Below the pieces are notes generated by a model, which saw nothing but the letters and a program-made list of their open reading frames with translations, did not search any database and was not told the DNA's origin. This document shows, piece after piece, positions 1 through 8,554 of a stretch of DNA of 16,592 bases (position 1 is the first letter of the stretch; each line of letters starts with the position of its first letter). This stretch comes from Polynucleobacter sp. UBA962 (lineage in GTDB: Bacteria > Pseudomonadota > Gammaproteobacteria > Burkholderiales > Burkholderiaceae). Where the stretch lies: contig DBCI01000108.1 of assembly GCA_002292975.1 (NCBI GenBank), positions 10,765 through 27,356 of the forward strand, written 5' to 3'. Position numbers and translations under genes: made by a program.

Positions 1-8
1 AATTAATC

Positions 9-947
9 ATGAAATTCACACTCACTACCGTCGATAAGATTTCATTGGTTATTCTAGCTCTGTTAACAATCGTGCCATTTCAAGGGTTTGTCTACGACTT
101 ATTCATGATGAAGGTATTCTGTTTTGCAATTTTTGCAGCATCTCTAAATCTTCTTCTCGGGTTTGCTGGCCTTCTATCTTTTGGTCACGCTGCATTTTTT
201 GGAACAGGTGCTTATATCACTGCGCACGTTATGAAAGAGTGGGGCTTAACACCGGAGCTTGGTCTAATCTGCGGAGTACTTTGCTCTACCGCATTAGGTT
301 ATGTTTTTGGTGCTTTAGCAATTCGTCGACAAGGAATTTACTTTGCGATGATTACGTTGGCGCTTGCCCAAGTCATTTATTTTTTGGCAACTCAAGTACC
401 GTTCACTAACGGTGAGGATGGTATTCAAGGCGTCCCTCGTGGTAAGTTATTAGGCTTGATTGAGCTATCAAGCTCAACTCATATGTACTACTTTGCATTG
501 ATCGTCTTTATCTTGGCATTTTTTATGATCAAGCGGATTGTCAGCTCACCATTTGGTCAGGTGATGAAATCCATTCGGGAGAATGAGCCACGTGCCATTT
601 CCTTAGGCTATGACGTTAACCGTTATAAATTAATTGCATTTACGTTGTCGGCTGGCCTTGCTGGTTTGGGAGGTGGACTTAAAAGCTTGGTCTTACAACT
701 TGCTTCGTTATCGGATGTTTTCTGGCACACCTCCGGTGAGGCAGTACTGATGACCATACTAGGTGGCATTGGCACGCTGTGGGGCCCTGTTGCTGGTGCC
801 GCCGTGATTATTAATCTACAAAATTATTTAGCAAACTTAGGGGGCTGGAGCACGATTGCTACCGGTGCCATCTTTGTAATTTGCGTTTTGGCATTTAGGC
901 GAGGCATCATTGGCGAGATTGCCTACCGTTTAAAGATTAAGCTCTAA
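9..947 (+). CDS. livM: Branched-chain amino acid ABC transporter permease LivM
   Basis: This is an inner-membrane permease subunit of a branched-chain amino acid (or related amide/amino acid) ABC importer; it would pair with LivH and the LivG/LivF ATPases. The 312-residue product is strongly hydrophobic with about eight or more membrane segments. It carries the family signature near residues 50-70 (GFAGLLSFGHAAFFGTGAY), a second conserved block near 120-145 ending GEDGIQGVPRG, and the cytoplasmic loop near 185-200 (SIRENEPRAISLGYDV) expected to contact the ATPase. Length is normal for LivM. The start is only 8 bases from the window edge, so its ribosome site and any partner genes lie outside. 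No ATPase gene follows, so LivG/LivF must be upstream or elsewhere. The exact substrate cannot be read from the sequence. Confidence 0.93.
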   Translation: MKFTLTTVDKISLVILALLTIVPFQGFVYDLFMMKVFCFAIFAASLNLLLGFAGLLSFGHAAFFGTGAYITAHVMKEWGLTPELGLICGVLCSTALGYVFGALAIRRQGIYFAMITLALAQVIYFLATQVPFTNGEDGIQGVPRGKLLGLIELSSSTHMYYFALIVFILAFFMIKRIVSSPFGQVMKSIRENEPRAISLGYDVNRYKLIAFTLSAGLAGLGGGLKSLVLQLASLSDVFWHTSGEAVLMTILGGIGTLWGPVAGAAVIINLQNYLANLGGWSTIATGAIFVICVLAFRRGIIGEIAYRLKIKL

Positions 948-980
948 TCTTCATACATCCGAGTTATCCTCACAGGGCTT

Positions 981-999
981 TATCATTTCGATAATGATA
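981..999. promoter_or_regulatory. AT-rich inverted repeat in the livM-tauE gap, possible operator
   Basis: TATCATT (981-987) and AATGATA (993-999) form a perfect 7-bp inverted repeat around a 5-base centre. The run GATAATGATAAT at 990-1001 matches the first 12 positions of the classical Fur-box consensus, but the rest of that alignment (TAGGCCT) does not match well. No T-tract follows, so it does not look like a terminator. It lies about 85-150 bp upstream of the possible starts of the TauE-family gene. The palindrome is seen; regulator binding is only a guess. Confidence 0.25.
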
Positions 1000-1084
1000 A
1001 TTAGGCCTGATATGCTAAACGATTCAATCGTACACAAGCTTGGGGTCTCCTTGGGCAGCAAAAAATAAATAGTAAAGTCATTCC

Positions 1085-1837
1085 ATTTTTGAATTAATTA
1101 ACCCCGCCTCTTTTATTGCTGCTTGCACGATTGTGTTTGTGGCTTATTTTATATTTGGAGTATCTGGGTTTGGCTCCTCCATTATTGCGGTACCTATTCT
1201 GGTTCTATTTTTTCCATTGCAAATTGTTGTGCCCTTAATGGTGATCTTAGATCTTTGCGCAGCCTTTTACTTGGGAGGTAAATCGTATCAAGAGGCGGAT
1301 AAAAAAGAACTGACTTGGTTATTTCCATTTACCTTGGTGGGAATGGTGATCGGCATCACCTTACTCTTAAATGCTCCACAAAAGCCCTTATTGGTTTTAT
1401 TGGGAGTGTTTGCTGCGGGCAATGGAATCCGCGTTTTAACCCGTTCTCAATCCACACCAATCCCGATTATTAGTCGCCATTGGGCAATGCCATTTGGTGT
1501 AGTAGGTGGAGTATTTACTGCCCTGTATGCCACAGGCGGCGCAATCTATGCATCCTACTTATCGATGCGACTCGATCAACCAGCGCGATTGCGCGCTACG
1601 ATGGCTTTGGCTGTCTTGGTGCTGGTATTTATGCGTTTGATATTTATGCTCTTTTCGGGGCTCATTCTTTATATGCCCTTATTTATGCTGGGGCTAGCTT
1701 TAATACCCTGCATGATTGCTGGTTTGTGGTTGGGATCAAAAGCACATCGCAATCTGAGTATGCATCGTATGCAGCAAGCTTACGGACTTATCTTACTGTT
1801 TGCGGGCTCAGTACTTTTATTAAAGCAAGCCCTTTAA
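1085..1837 (+). CDS. TauE/SafE-family membrane transporter, start uncertain
   Basis: The product belongs to the TauE/SafE family of integral-membrane proteins, often linked to export of sulfite, sulfoacetate or other small organosulfur anions. It shows the family's twofold pattern of glycine-rich membrane motifs: GVSGFGSSIIAVPIL near the N-terminus and GVVGGVFTALYATGGAIYASY in the middle, with about seven or eight hydrophobic helices. The first standard start in frame is GTG at 1133 (234 residues), but this would cut into the first membrane helix and has no Shine-Dalgarno sequence. The frame stays open upstream to a stop at 1073 and encodes FELINPASFIAACTIV directly before the GTG. A start at the ATT codon at 1085 (251 residues) gives a family-like N-terminus; I use it tentatively. 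No ATG occurs in frame upstream. The family is fairly secure; the substrate is unknown. Confidence 0.75.
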   Translation: MFELINPASFIAACTIVFVAYFIFGVSGFGSSIIAVPILVLFFPLQIVVPLMVILDLCAAFYLGGKSYQEADKKELTWLFPFTLVGMVIGITLLLNAPQKPLLVLLGVFAAGNGIRVLTRSQSTPIPIISRHWAMPFGVVGGVFTALYATGGAIYASYLSMRLDQPARLRATMALAVLVLVFMRLIFMLFSGLILYMPLFMLGLALIPCMIAGLWLGSKAHRNLSMHRMQQAYGLILLFAGSVLLLKQAL

Positions 1838-1894
1838 TTACCAGACTTAAAAAATCATGACACGAATTTTCTTAAAACGTATGACATCTTTTTT

Positions 1895-1922
1895 ACTATA
1901 TTTTATAGTGCTTACGTAAGCA
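1895..1922. promoter_or_regulatory. Two abutting inverted repeats, candidate operator
   Basis: ACTATA-TTT-TATAGT (1895-1909) is a perfect 6-bp inverted repeat, and TGCTTACGTAAGCA (1909-1922) is a perfect 14-bp palindrome; they share base 1909. No T-run follows, so a terminator is unlikely. The position, about 60-85 bp after the TauE-family stop and about 320 bp before the fdh start, fits a regulator site or a remote promoter element. The symmetry is seen directly; the binding protein is unknown. Confidence 0.35.
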
Positions 1923-2099
1923 TTTAGACGGTAGATCAATCAGGTTGCTCCTCGATGGGATCCTCGATTGAAATACCAGATTAAGAAACTTGCTTTAAAG
2001 CCCGTTTTTGAGAGAGGGTAATAGCCACAGCAAAAGCAATACTTTCATGCTCAGCTCAAAATAGGACTATGTTTAGTTTGTTCGATGAGGTGATTGTTT

Positions 2100-2111
2100 A
2101 GGGTTAACCCT
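2100..2111. promoter_or_regulatory. Perfect 12-bp palindrome AGGGTTAACCCT
   Basis: AGGGTTAACCCT reads identically on both strands and sits about 130 bp upstream of the formate dehydrogenase beta-subunit start, just before a weak -35-like TTGAAC at 2119. A dyad of this size in that place is compatible with an operator of the fdh-nadB operon. The flanks are not symmetric, and one 12-bp palindrome is weak evidence by itself. Confidence 0.3.
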
Positions 2112-2240
2112 GATTCTGTTGAACTTGAGCCATATCAATTACATTAAAACCGGAATAAATTAAATTAGCCGCTGTGACTAACGGATCTGGTTTTGGCACT
2201 TTTGGCCCATGAAATAGTTTGATTGAGAGATAGATAGCAC

Positions 2241-4043
2241 ATGAATCATCCAAAACCCTCTGGTGAGATTAAGGCAGTTGCTATTGCAACGGCGGATGAT
2301 CTTCGTGCGCGCATTAAACAGAAAAGTAAGTTAAAGGGCCGCCAAGCAGATGACGCTGCTATGGAGGCAGTCAAAGCATTACTTGGTGATGGCCCTTATC
2401 GGCGCGATCTATTAATTGAAAACCTTCATCTTTTGAATGATGAGTACCGCGCTTTACATGACCACCATTTAGTTGCTCTTGCCAAGCTGATGAACTTGCC
2501 CATGGCAGAGGTTTATGAAGTCGCAACTTTTTATCACCACTTTGAAATAGTGCGCGGCAATGATCTTGTAGCCGAGATCACCGTGCGTGTTTGTGATGGG
2601 CTTTCATGTGAGCTTGCTGGTGCAAAAAATTTATTGGAGCGTTTGCCAACGATCTTAGGTAATTCCCAAGTGAAGGTGATTGCAGCTCCCTGCGTCGGGC
2701 GTTGTGAGCAGGCCCCTGTTGCAGTAGTGCACCAATATCCGGTCCTATTTGCCAATGTTGAGAAGGTATCCAATGCGATTAAAAATCAACAAACGAAGCA
2801 CCCAAGAGCAAAAGATGATGCACAGTTCGAGCCTGCTGATTTTGTCCAAAAGGGCGTCAGTCCTGAGCAAAAAGTAAATGTGGTCTCGCCAGCCTATGTA
2901 GGCTATGAGGCATATCGTGCCAAAGGCGGTTATGCATTAACCACCAGTTTGGCCAATCGTCAGCAAGATCCAGAGACCGTTATCAAGGCGATGGAAGATT
3001 CTGGTTTGCGTGGTCTCGGTGGCGCAGGGTTCCCAGCAGGTCGTAAATGGCGCATTGTCAGAGATCAAGCTGCTCCCAAGCTGATGGCAGTCAATATAGA
3101 CGAGGGTGAGCCGGGAACATTTAAAGATCGTACTTATTTAGAACGAGATCCACATCGTTTCTTAGAAGGCATGTTGGTAGCAGCCCAAGTAGTTGGTATT
3201 GATGCTTGTTATATCTATTTGCGCGATGAGTACCATGGTTGTCGCGAACTACTAGAGTATGAGATTGCGAAACTGCAGGCAAACCCACCTTGCAAATTAC
3301 CGTTGATTGAGTTGCGTCGCGGTGCTGGTGCCTACATCTGTGGCGAAGAGTCGGCGATGATTGAGAGTATTGAGGGTAAGCGCGGCGAGCCCAGAATGCG
3401 ACCCCCCTATATTGCCCAAGTTGGACTCTTTGGGCGCCCAACTCTAGAACATAATTTTGAGACCCTCTATTGGGTCCGCGATATTGTGCAGCGTGGACCT
3501 CAGTGGTTTAGCACCTTCGGTCGTCATGATCGTAAAGGCCTGCGAAGTTTTAGCGTGAGCGGGCGCGTGAAGTCACCCGGCGTTAAATTAGCGCCTGCCG
3601 GTATTACGATTCAGGAGCTAATCGATGAGTACTGTGGTGGTATGCAAGCTGGCCATAGTTTTTATGGTTATTTGCCTGGCGGTGCATCGGGTGGTATTTT
3701 GCCGGCTTCCATGAACACGATTCCATTAGACTTTGATACCTTACAACCGTATGGTTGTTTTATTGGATCAGCTGCTGTGGTGGTGTTTAGTGATCACGAT
3801 AAAGCGCGCGATGTGGCGCTTAATGTGATGCGCTTCTTTGAGCATGAGAGTTGTGGGCAGTGCACCCCCTGCCGGGTTGGAACTAGCAAGGCTGCTCAGT
3901 TGATGCAAGCACCCAAATGGGATCAGTCAACCCTAGAAGATTTATCAACCGTCATGGTCGATGCTTCTATTTGCGGCTTAGGTCAAGCTGCACCCAATCC
4001 AATACGCTGTGTTACAAAATACTTCCCACAAGAGATTGCTTAG
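2241..4043 (+). CDS. fdhB: NAD+-dependent formate dehydrogenase beta subunit (NuoE-NuoF fusion)
   Basis: This is the diaphorase subunit of a soluble formate dehydrogenase; it takes electrons from the alpha subunit and reduces NAD+ through FMN. Residues about 40-185 are a NuoE-like thioredoxin-fold [2Fe-2S] domain with ligands C118, C123, C151 and C155 (CDGLSC and CVGRC). Residues about 215-600 are NuoF-like: the glycine-rich FMN/NADH site GLRGLGGAGFPAGRKW (255-270), the NIDEGEPGTFKDR block (285-297), GAGAYICGEES (361-371), and a [4Fe-4S] site SCGQCTPCR with C538, C541, C544 and distal C578. At 600 residues it is a fusion of what FdsGBA-type enzymes encode as two genes (FdsG, FdsB), as in the two-subunit FDH1 of methylotrophs. 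The ATG at 2241 follows GAGAGA at 2225-2230. The stop TAG directly abuts the next ATG, so the two subunits should be co-translated. Confidence 0.9.
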   Translation: MNHPKPSGEIKAVAIATADDLRARIKQKSKLKGRQADDAAMEAVKALLGDGPYRRDLLIENLHLLNDEYRALHDHHLVALAKLMNLPMAEVYEVATFYHHFEIVRGNDLVAEITVRVCDGLSCELAGAKNLLERLPTILGNSQVKVIAAPCVGRCEQAPVAVVHQYPVLFANVEKVSNAIKNQQTKHPRAKDDAQFEPADFVQKGVSPEQKVNVVSPAYVGYEAYRAKGGYALTTSLANRQQDPETVIKAMEDSGLRGLGGAGFPAGRKWRIVRDQAAPKLMAVNIDEGEPGTFKDRTYLERDPHRFLEGMLVAAQVVGIDACYIYLRDEYHGCRELLEYEIAKLQANPPCKLPLIELRRGAGAYICGEESAMIESIEGKRGEPRMRPPYIAQVGLFGRPTLEHNFETLYWVRDIVQRGPQWFSTFGRHDRKGLRSFSVSGRVKSPGVKLAPAGITIQELIDEYCGGMQAGHSFYGYLPGGASGGILPASMNTIPLDFDTLQPYGCFIGSAAVVVFSDHDKARDVALNVMRFFEHESCGQCTPCRVGTSKAAQLMQAPKWDQSTLEDLSTVMVDASICGLGQAAPNPIRCVTKYFPQEIA

Positions 4044-6941
4044 ATGAACGCCCCAGTTAATCCAAACGAACTAGAACTCCAAACCGTCGAGTTCAAGCTC
4101 GATGGCAAAACAATCGTGGCCTACGAGGGCGAAACTATTCTGAAAGCTGCTAAACGTCACGGCGTTGATATTCCTCATCTTTGTTTCAAAGATGGCTATC
4201 GCCCTGACGGTAATTGCCGAGCCTGTGTAGTCGAGATTAATGGCGAGCGTACCTTAGCGCCGAGTTGCTGCCGATCAGCCACTGCTGGCATGGAAGTCAA
4301 GGCGAATAGCGAACGTGCCTTAAAGAGTCAAAAATTAATACTCGAGATGTTGTTGTCGGATATGCCCGATGAGGGGTATAAGTGGGTGGGTGACAGCGAT
4401 GCAGAGCGTCAACGGCAACAACACGGTGAGCTAAGTGAGTGGGCTAGTCGCCTTGATGTGCAGGTTCGTCCAGAGTTGAAAGCCTTACGTCGCCATCAAC
4501 CTCAAGCAGATTTATCGCATCCAGCAATGGCGGTGAACTTGGACGCCTGTATTCAATGTAACCGCTGTGTTCGCGCTTGCCGCGAAGAGCAGGTCAATGA
4601 TGTGATTGGCTATGCCATGCGCGGTGCTCATAGCGAAATCGTATTTGATCTCAGTGACCCCATGGGTTTAAGTACCTGTGTAGCGTGCGGCGAGTGTGTG
4701 CAGGCTTGCCCGACAGGCGCCTTGATGCCAAAAACTCATATGGGCTCACAAGCAGTCGATCGTAAAGTCGATTCAGTGTGCCCATTCTGCGGCGTGGGTT
4801 GCCAGATTACCTATAACGTGAAAGATGAACAAATTGTGAGTGTGGATGGCCGCGATGGCCCAGCAAACCACAGCCGTTTGTGCGTAAAAGGTCGCTTTGG
4901 CTTTGACTACGTCCACAATCCTCAGCGCCTAACGAAACCATTGATTCGTAAACCTGGCATCAAGAAAGACGAAGGCTCGATTGAGGCGGCTGGTAAAAAT
5001 CCCAATGATTGGAAAGAAGTCTTCCGAGAAGCCAGCTGGGAAGAGGCGCTAGATTTAGCGGCTGGCAAGTTAAAAGGTTTGCGTGATCAATATGGCAAAA
5101 AATCCTTAGCAGGTTTTGGTTCGGCTAAGGGAAGTAACGAAGAGGCATATTTATTCCAAAAACTAGTACGCACTGGGTTTGGTAGCAATAACGTTGACCA
5201 CTGCACACGTTTATGTCATGCATCCAGTGTGGCTGCGTTACTCGAGGGTGTTGGTTCTGGAGCAGTTAGTAATCAGGTCAATGATATTGAACACTCTGGT
5301 CTGATTATGGTGATTGGCTCAAACCCAACTGCCAACCATCCGGTTGCAGCAACTTGGATGAAAAACGCTGCTAAGAACGGTACCAAAATCGTATTGGCAG
5401 ACCCACGCATTACCGATATTGGTAAGTATGCTTGGCAGACTTTGCAATTTAAGCCTGATACCGATGTGGCGATGCTCAATGCCATGATTTACACAGTCAT
5501 CGAAGAAGGATTGTGTGATCAGGAATTTGTTAAGAACCGCGCCTCCAATTTTGAGGCCCTTAAAGAAAATATTAAAGGATATAGCCCTGAAGCTATGGCA
5601 CCGATTTGTGGCATTCCTGCCGAACGCTTGCGTGAAGTGGCGCGGGAGTTTGCTAAATCCAAAGCCTCGATGATCCTGTGGGGTATGGGTATAAGCCAGC
5701 ACGTTCATGGTACGGATAATGCTCGCTGCTTAATTGCTCTAGTAAGTATTACTGGGCAAATTGGTAAACCAGGCTCTGGGCTACACCCATTGCGTGGACA
5801 AAATAATGTGCAGGGCGCAAGTGATGCTGGTTTGATTCCGATGATGTTCCCCAACTATCAGCGTGTGGATAATCCAGACGCGCACGATTGGTTTGAGAAG
5901 TTCTGGAATACGCCGCTCGATAAAAAGCCTGGCTATACGGTTGTGGAGATCATGCATAAGATCACAGCACCTGATTCTGATCCAGATAAGGTGCGGGGGA
6001 TGTACATCATGGGTGAGAACCCAGCCATGAGCGACCCTGACCTCAATCATGCTCGCCATGCACTGGCATCTCTGGATCATTTGGTTGTACAAGATATTTT
6101 CATGACCGAAACCGCCTGGCTAGCTGATGTCATATTACCTGCTAGTGCCTGGCCTGAGAAGACCGGTACAGTAACCAATACTGACCGCATGGTGCAGTTG
6201 GGTAAGCGTGCCCTTAGTCCCCCTGGCGACGCCAAACCAGATCTATGGATTATTCAAGAGTTGGCAAAACGAATTGGCTTGCAGTGGGGCTATCAAGGCG
6301 AAGAGTGCGGAGTTGCAGAGATCTATGATGAGATGCGCCGTGCTATGCATGCCGCCATTCAGGGGATCACGTGGGAGCGTTTACAGCGTGAGTCTTCGGT
6401 AACCTATCCCTGCTTAAGTGAAGACGATCCAGGTCAGCCAATCGTTTTTGATCAATCATTCCCTACAAAGGATGGTAGGGTAAAGCTAGTTCCTGCCGAT
6501 ATTATTCCGGCGAATGAGCGGCCCGATGAGACCTTCCCTTATGTATTAATTACTGGGCGTCAGCTTGAGCATTGGCATACCGGCAGCATGACCCGACGCG
6601 CTAGTGTTCTGGATGCGATTGAGCCAATGGCAACGGCGTCAATGTGCGGAGCAGATATGACCCAACTCGCGCTTAAATCGGGTGATGTTATTACTATTCG
6701 GTCACGGCGTGGAGAGGTGGTGATTCATGTACGGCGTGATGATGGCACCCCAGCAGGAGCCATCTTTATGCCATTTGCGTATTACGAGGCAGCTGCTAAC
6801 TTAATGACCAATCCTGCATTAGATCCGTTTGGCAAGATTCCGGAGTTTAAGTACTGTGCGGTTGCGGTTACTAAAGGCGGTAAACCTGCTCAGTTCATTG
6901 GTTACGAGCTCTTAGTAAACGATGCTATGCTCATTCGATGA
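4044..6941 (+). CDS. fdhA: Formate dehydrogenase alpha subunit (Mo/W-bis-MGD)
   Basis: This is the catalytic subunit oxidising formate to CO2. In order: a NuoG-like [2Fe-2S] domain with C47-x10-C58-x2-C61-x13-C75; two ferredoxin-type [4Fe-4S] motifs, C169/C172/C175/C179 and C212/C215/C218/C222; the CxxCxxxC...C cluster at C246, C249, C253 and C280 next to the cofactor, with K282 after it; then the molybdopterin oxidoreductase domain. The metal ligand is probably C391 followed by H392 in [12 protein letters not shown], so this is a cysteine, not selenocysteine, enzyme; R584 in [13 protein letters not shown] matches the conserved active-site arginine. A C-terminal dinucleotide-binding domain starts near the [18 protein letters not shown] block. 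The NuoG His-Cys cluster motif is absent, with no cysteine between residues 77 and 168. Length (965) suits FdsA/FDH1 alpha subunits. Molybdenum versus tungsten cannot be decided. No accessory gene such as fdhD is in the window. Confidence 0.94.
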   Translation: MNAPVNPNELELQTVEFKLDGKTIVAYEGETILKAAKRHGVDIPHLCFKDGYRPDGNCRACVVEINGERTLAPSCCRSATAGMEVKANSERALKSQKLILEMLLSDMPDEGYKWVGDSDAERQRQQHGELSEWASRLDVQVRPELKALRRHQPQADLSHPAMAVNLDACIQCNRCVRACREEQVNDVIGYAMRGAHSEIVFDLSDPMGLSTCVACGECVQACPTGALMPKTHMGSQAVDRKVDSVCPFCGVGCQITYNVKDEQIVSVDGRDGPANHSRLCVKGRFGFDYVHNPQRLTKPLIRKPGIKKDEGSIEAAGKNPNDWKEVFREASWEEALDLAAGKLKGLRDQYGKKSLAGFGSAKGSNEEAYLFQKLVRTGFGSNNVDHCTRLCHASSVAALLEGVGSGAVSNQVNDIEHSGLIMVIGSNPTANHPVAATWMKNAAKNGTKIVLADPRITDIGKYAWQTLQFKPDTDVAMLNAMIYTVIEEGLCDQEFVKNRASNFEALKENIKGYSPEAMAPICGIPAERLREVAREFAKSKASMILWGMGISQHVHGTDNARCLIALVSITGQIGKPGSGLHPLRGQNNVQGASDAGLIPMMFPNYQRVDNPDAHDWFEKFWNTPLDKKPGYTVVEIMHKITAPDSDPDKVRGMYIMGENPAMSDPDLNHARHALASLDHLVVQDIFMTETAWLADVILPASAWPEKTGTVTNTDRMVQLGKRALSPPGDAKPDLWIIQELAKRIGLQWGYQGEECGVAEIYDEMRRAMHAAIQGITWERLQRESSVTYPCLSEDDPGQPIVFDQSFPTKDGRVKLVPADIIPANERPDETFPYVLITGRQLEHWHTGSMTRRASVLDAIEPMATASMCGADMTQLALKSGDVITIRSRRGEVVIHVRRDDGTPAGAIFMPFAYYEAAANLMTNPALDPFGKIPEFKYCAVAVTKGGKPAQFIGYELLVNDAMLIR

Positions 6942-8554
6942 GCGCAGAGCATGACCAAAATCATCCTGTTTTAATTATCGGAGCCGGTTTAGCCGGCCTT
7001 ACAGTCGCCCTGCATATTGCGGATCGTCAGCCCGTCATTTTGATGGCCAAACGCCGTTTAAATGAAGCCGCTACTGCGTGGGCTCAAGGCGGTATCGTCG
7101 GTGTACTGGATCAAGACGATAGTATTGATTCTCATGTGGCTGATACCGTTACAGCGGGGGCAGGATTGGTGGTGGAGTCCGTTTCTCGCTATGTGGCTGA
7201 GAACAGTGCTGAAGCAATTCATTGGTTAGTGGATCAAGGGGTGCCATTTACTCCCGATGTCTCTGGCCCCGAGGGCTTGCACCTAACGCGAGAGGGTGGG
7301 CATACGCATCGACGTATTGCACATGCGGCCGATGCGACCGGTAAAGCTATCCATGATGTTCTATTGGATAAAGCGCAAGCCCATCCTAATATCAAGATCT
7401 TAGAGAACTGGATTGCGCTAGATCTCATTACGAATAAACATTTACAAACCGTCACTAAATACAAATCGAATCGCTGCTACGGTGCCTATGCCCTTGATAT
7501 AGAAAATAATCGTGTTGAGACTATCTTGGCCAAAGCCGTCGTCTTGGCTACCGGGGGTTTGGGGAAGGTCTATCGCTATACCAGTAATCCTGATACGGCG
7601 ACCGGAGACGGTATTGCGATGGCCTGGCGCGCCGGCTGTCGGATTGGCAATATGGAGTTTATTCAGTTTCATCCAACGTGTTTGTATCACCCCAGAGACC
7701 GAACCTTTTTAATTACCGAGGCAATTCGTGGCGAGGGCGGCTTATTGAAGCTTCCCAATGGAGAGTCTTTTATGTCGGAGCACGATGGGCGTAAGGAGTT
7801 AGCTCCACGGGATATTGTGGCCCGCGCCATAGACTTTGAAATGAAAAAACATGGTCTAGATTACGTCCATTTGGATGCAACTCATTTAGGTGAAGCCTTT
7901 ATTAAAGAGCACTTCCCCATGATTTATTCCCGCTGCTTGTCGTTGGGGATCGATATTACAAAAGAGCCAATTCCTGTAGTGCCAGCGGCACATTACACCT
8001 GTGGCGGCGTGGTTACAGACCTCAAAGGTAGAACCGATCTCACAGGATTGTATGCAGTGGGTGAGGCGACCTATACGGGACTTCACGGAGCAAATCGTCT
8101 AGCCTCCAACTCCTTGTTGGAGTGTGTCGTGATTGGTAAGGCAGCTGCTCAGGATATTGCTAATCAGGCCAATATTGATTTGCCTGCTATTAAACTTTGG
8201 GACGAGAGTAAGGTGGAGGACGCTGATGAACAGGTTGTTATTGCTCACAACTGGGATGAGTTACGTTCTTTAATGTGGAACTATGTTGGTATTGTACGCA
8301 CCACTCGCAGGCTGGAGCGGGCCTTGCACCGTATTGAGCTCCTGCGTACCGAAGTTCAGGATTACTACGCTAACTTTAGAGTAACACGCGATTTGATCGA
8401 GTTACGTAATCTTCTAGAATGTGCAGAGCTCATCGTGCGCTCTGCGCTGATGCGCAAAGAGAGTCGGGGTTTGCATTACAGCCGCGATTATCCAAAGACA
8501 TGGCCGGTCTCTTACCCAACTATTTTGACTCCAATTCAAACGCAAGGAACTTAA
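6938..8554 (+). CDS. nadB: L-aspartate oxidase
   Basis: NadB oxidises L-aspartate to iminoaspartate, the first step of bacterial de novo NAD synthesis, using FAD with fumarate or oxygen as acceptor; NadA takes the product. Visible are the FAD-binding GAGLAG (15-20), ATAWAQGGI (45-53), the [18 protein letters not shown] block (118-135), the succinate-dehydrogenase-like core with R264 in EAIRGEGG, H352 in AHYTCGG, and R387 in the FAD block [15 protein letters not shown] (381-395). Length (538) is normal. The ATG overlaps the fdhA stop in an ATGA (6938-6941), so it should be translationally coupled to formate dehydrogenase, which is an unusual partner. The gene ends inside the convergent nadC: its TAA (8552-8554) overlaps the TAA of nadC on the other strand. 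Confidence 0.96.
   Translation: MSAEHDQNHPVLIIGAGLAGLTVALHIADRQPVILMAKRRLNEAATAWAQGGIVGVLDQDDSIDSHVADTVTAGAGLVVESVSRYVAENSAEAIHWLVDQGVPFTPDVSGPEGLHLTREGGHTHRRIAHAADATGKAIHDVLLDKAQAHPNIKILENWIALDLITNKHLQTVTKYKSNRCYGAYALDIENNRVETILAKAVVLATGGLGKVYRYTSNPDTATGDGIAMAWRAGCRIGNMEFIQFHPTCLYHPRDRTFLITEAIRGEGGLLKLPNGESFMSEHDGRKELAPRDIVARAIDFEMKKHGLDYVHLDATHLGEAFIKEHFPMIYSRCLSLGIDITKEPIPVVPAAHYTCGGVVTDLKGRTDLTGLYAVGEATYTGLHGANRLASNSLLECVVIGKAAAQDIANQANIDLPAIKLWDESKVEDADEQVVIAHNWDELRSLMWNYVGIVRTTRRLERALHRIELLRTEVQDYYANFRVTRDLIELRNLLECAELIVRSALMRKESRGLHYSRDYPKTWPVSYPTILTPIQTQGT

Larger units (their letters stand above)
1838..2240. other. 403-bp non-coding gap upstream of the formate dehydrogenase operon
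   Basis: I see no convincing gene here. The gap holds AT-rich inverted repeats at 1895-1922, a tandem repeat of TCCTCGAT (1949-1956 and 1961-1968), a perfect 12-bp palindrome at 2100-2111, and a weak sigma70-like pair, TTGAAC at 2119 with TACATT at 2140 (15-bp spacing, poor). The ribosome site for the next gene is probably GAGAGA at 2225-2230. A 31-codon minus-strand open frame at 2104-2199 is discussed under findings. Its length is unusual in a window where most neighbours touch, which suggests it holds the promoter and operators of the fdh-nadB operon. Confidence 0.6.

Noticed and set aside
1480..1860. Forward 126-codon open frame inside the TauE-family gene
   Set aside because: It is an alternative frame of a clearly hydrophobic, family-matching protein. 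Its own translation shows no recognisable domain.
1895..1922. Rho-independent terminator after the TauE-family gene
   Set aside because: The stems are AT-rich and no T-run follows on either side in the right place for the forward gene.
3121..3441. Minus-strand 106-codon open frame inside fdhB
   Set aside because: It lies wholly antisense to a conserved NuoF domain and has no family features or ribosome site.
5319..5708. Minus-strand 129-codon open frame inside fdhA
   Set aside because: It is antisense to the conserved molybdopterin domain; its composition fits a shadow of GC-biased codons.
5781..6092. Minus-strand 103-codon open frame inside fdhA
   Set aside because: It is a shadow frame with no motif; the sense strand is conserved coding sequence.
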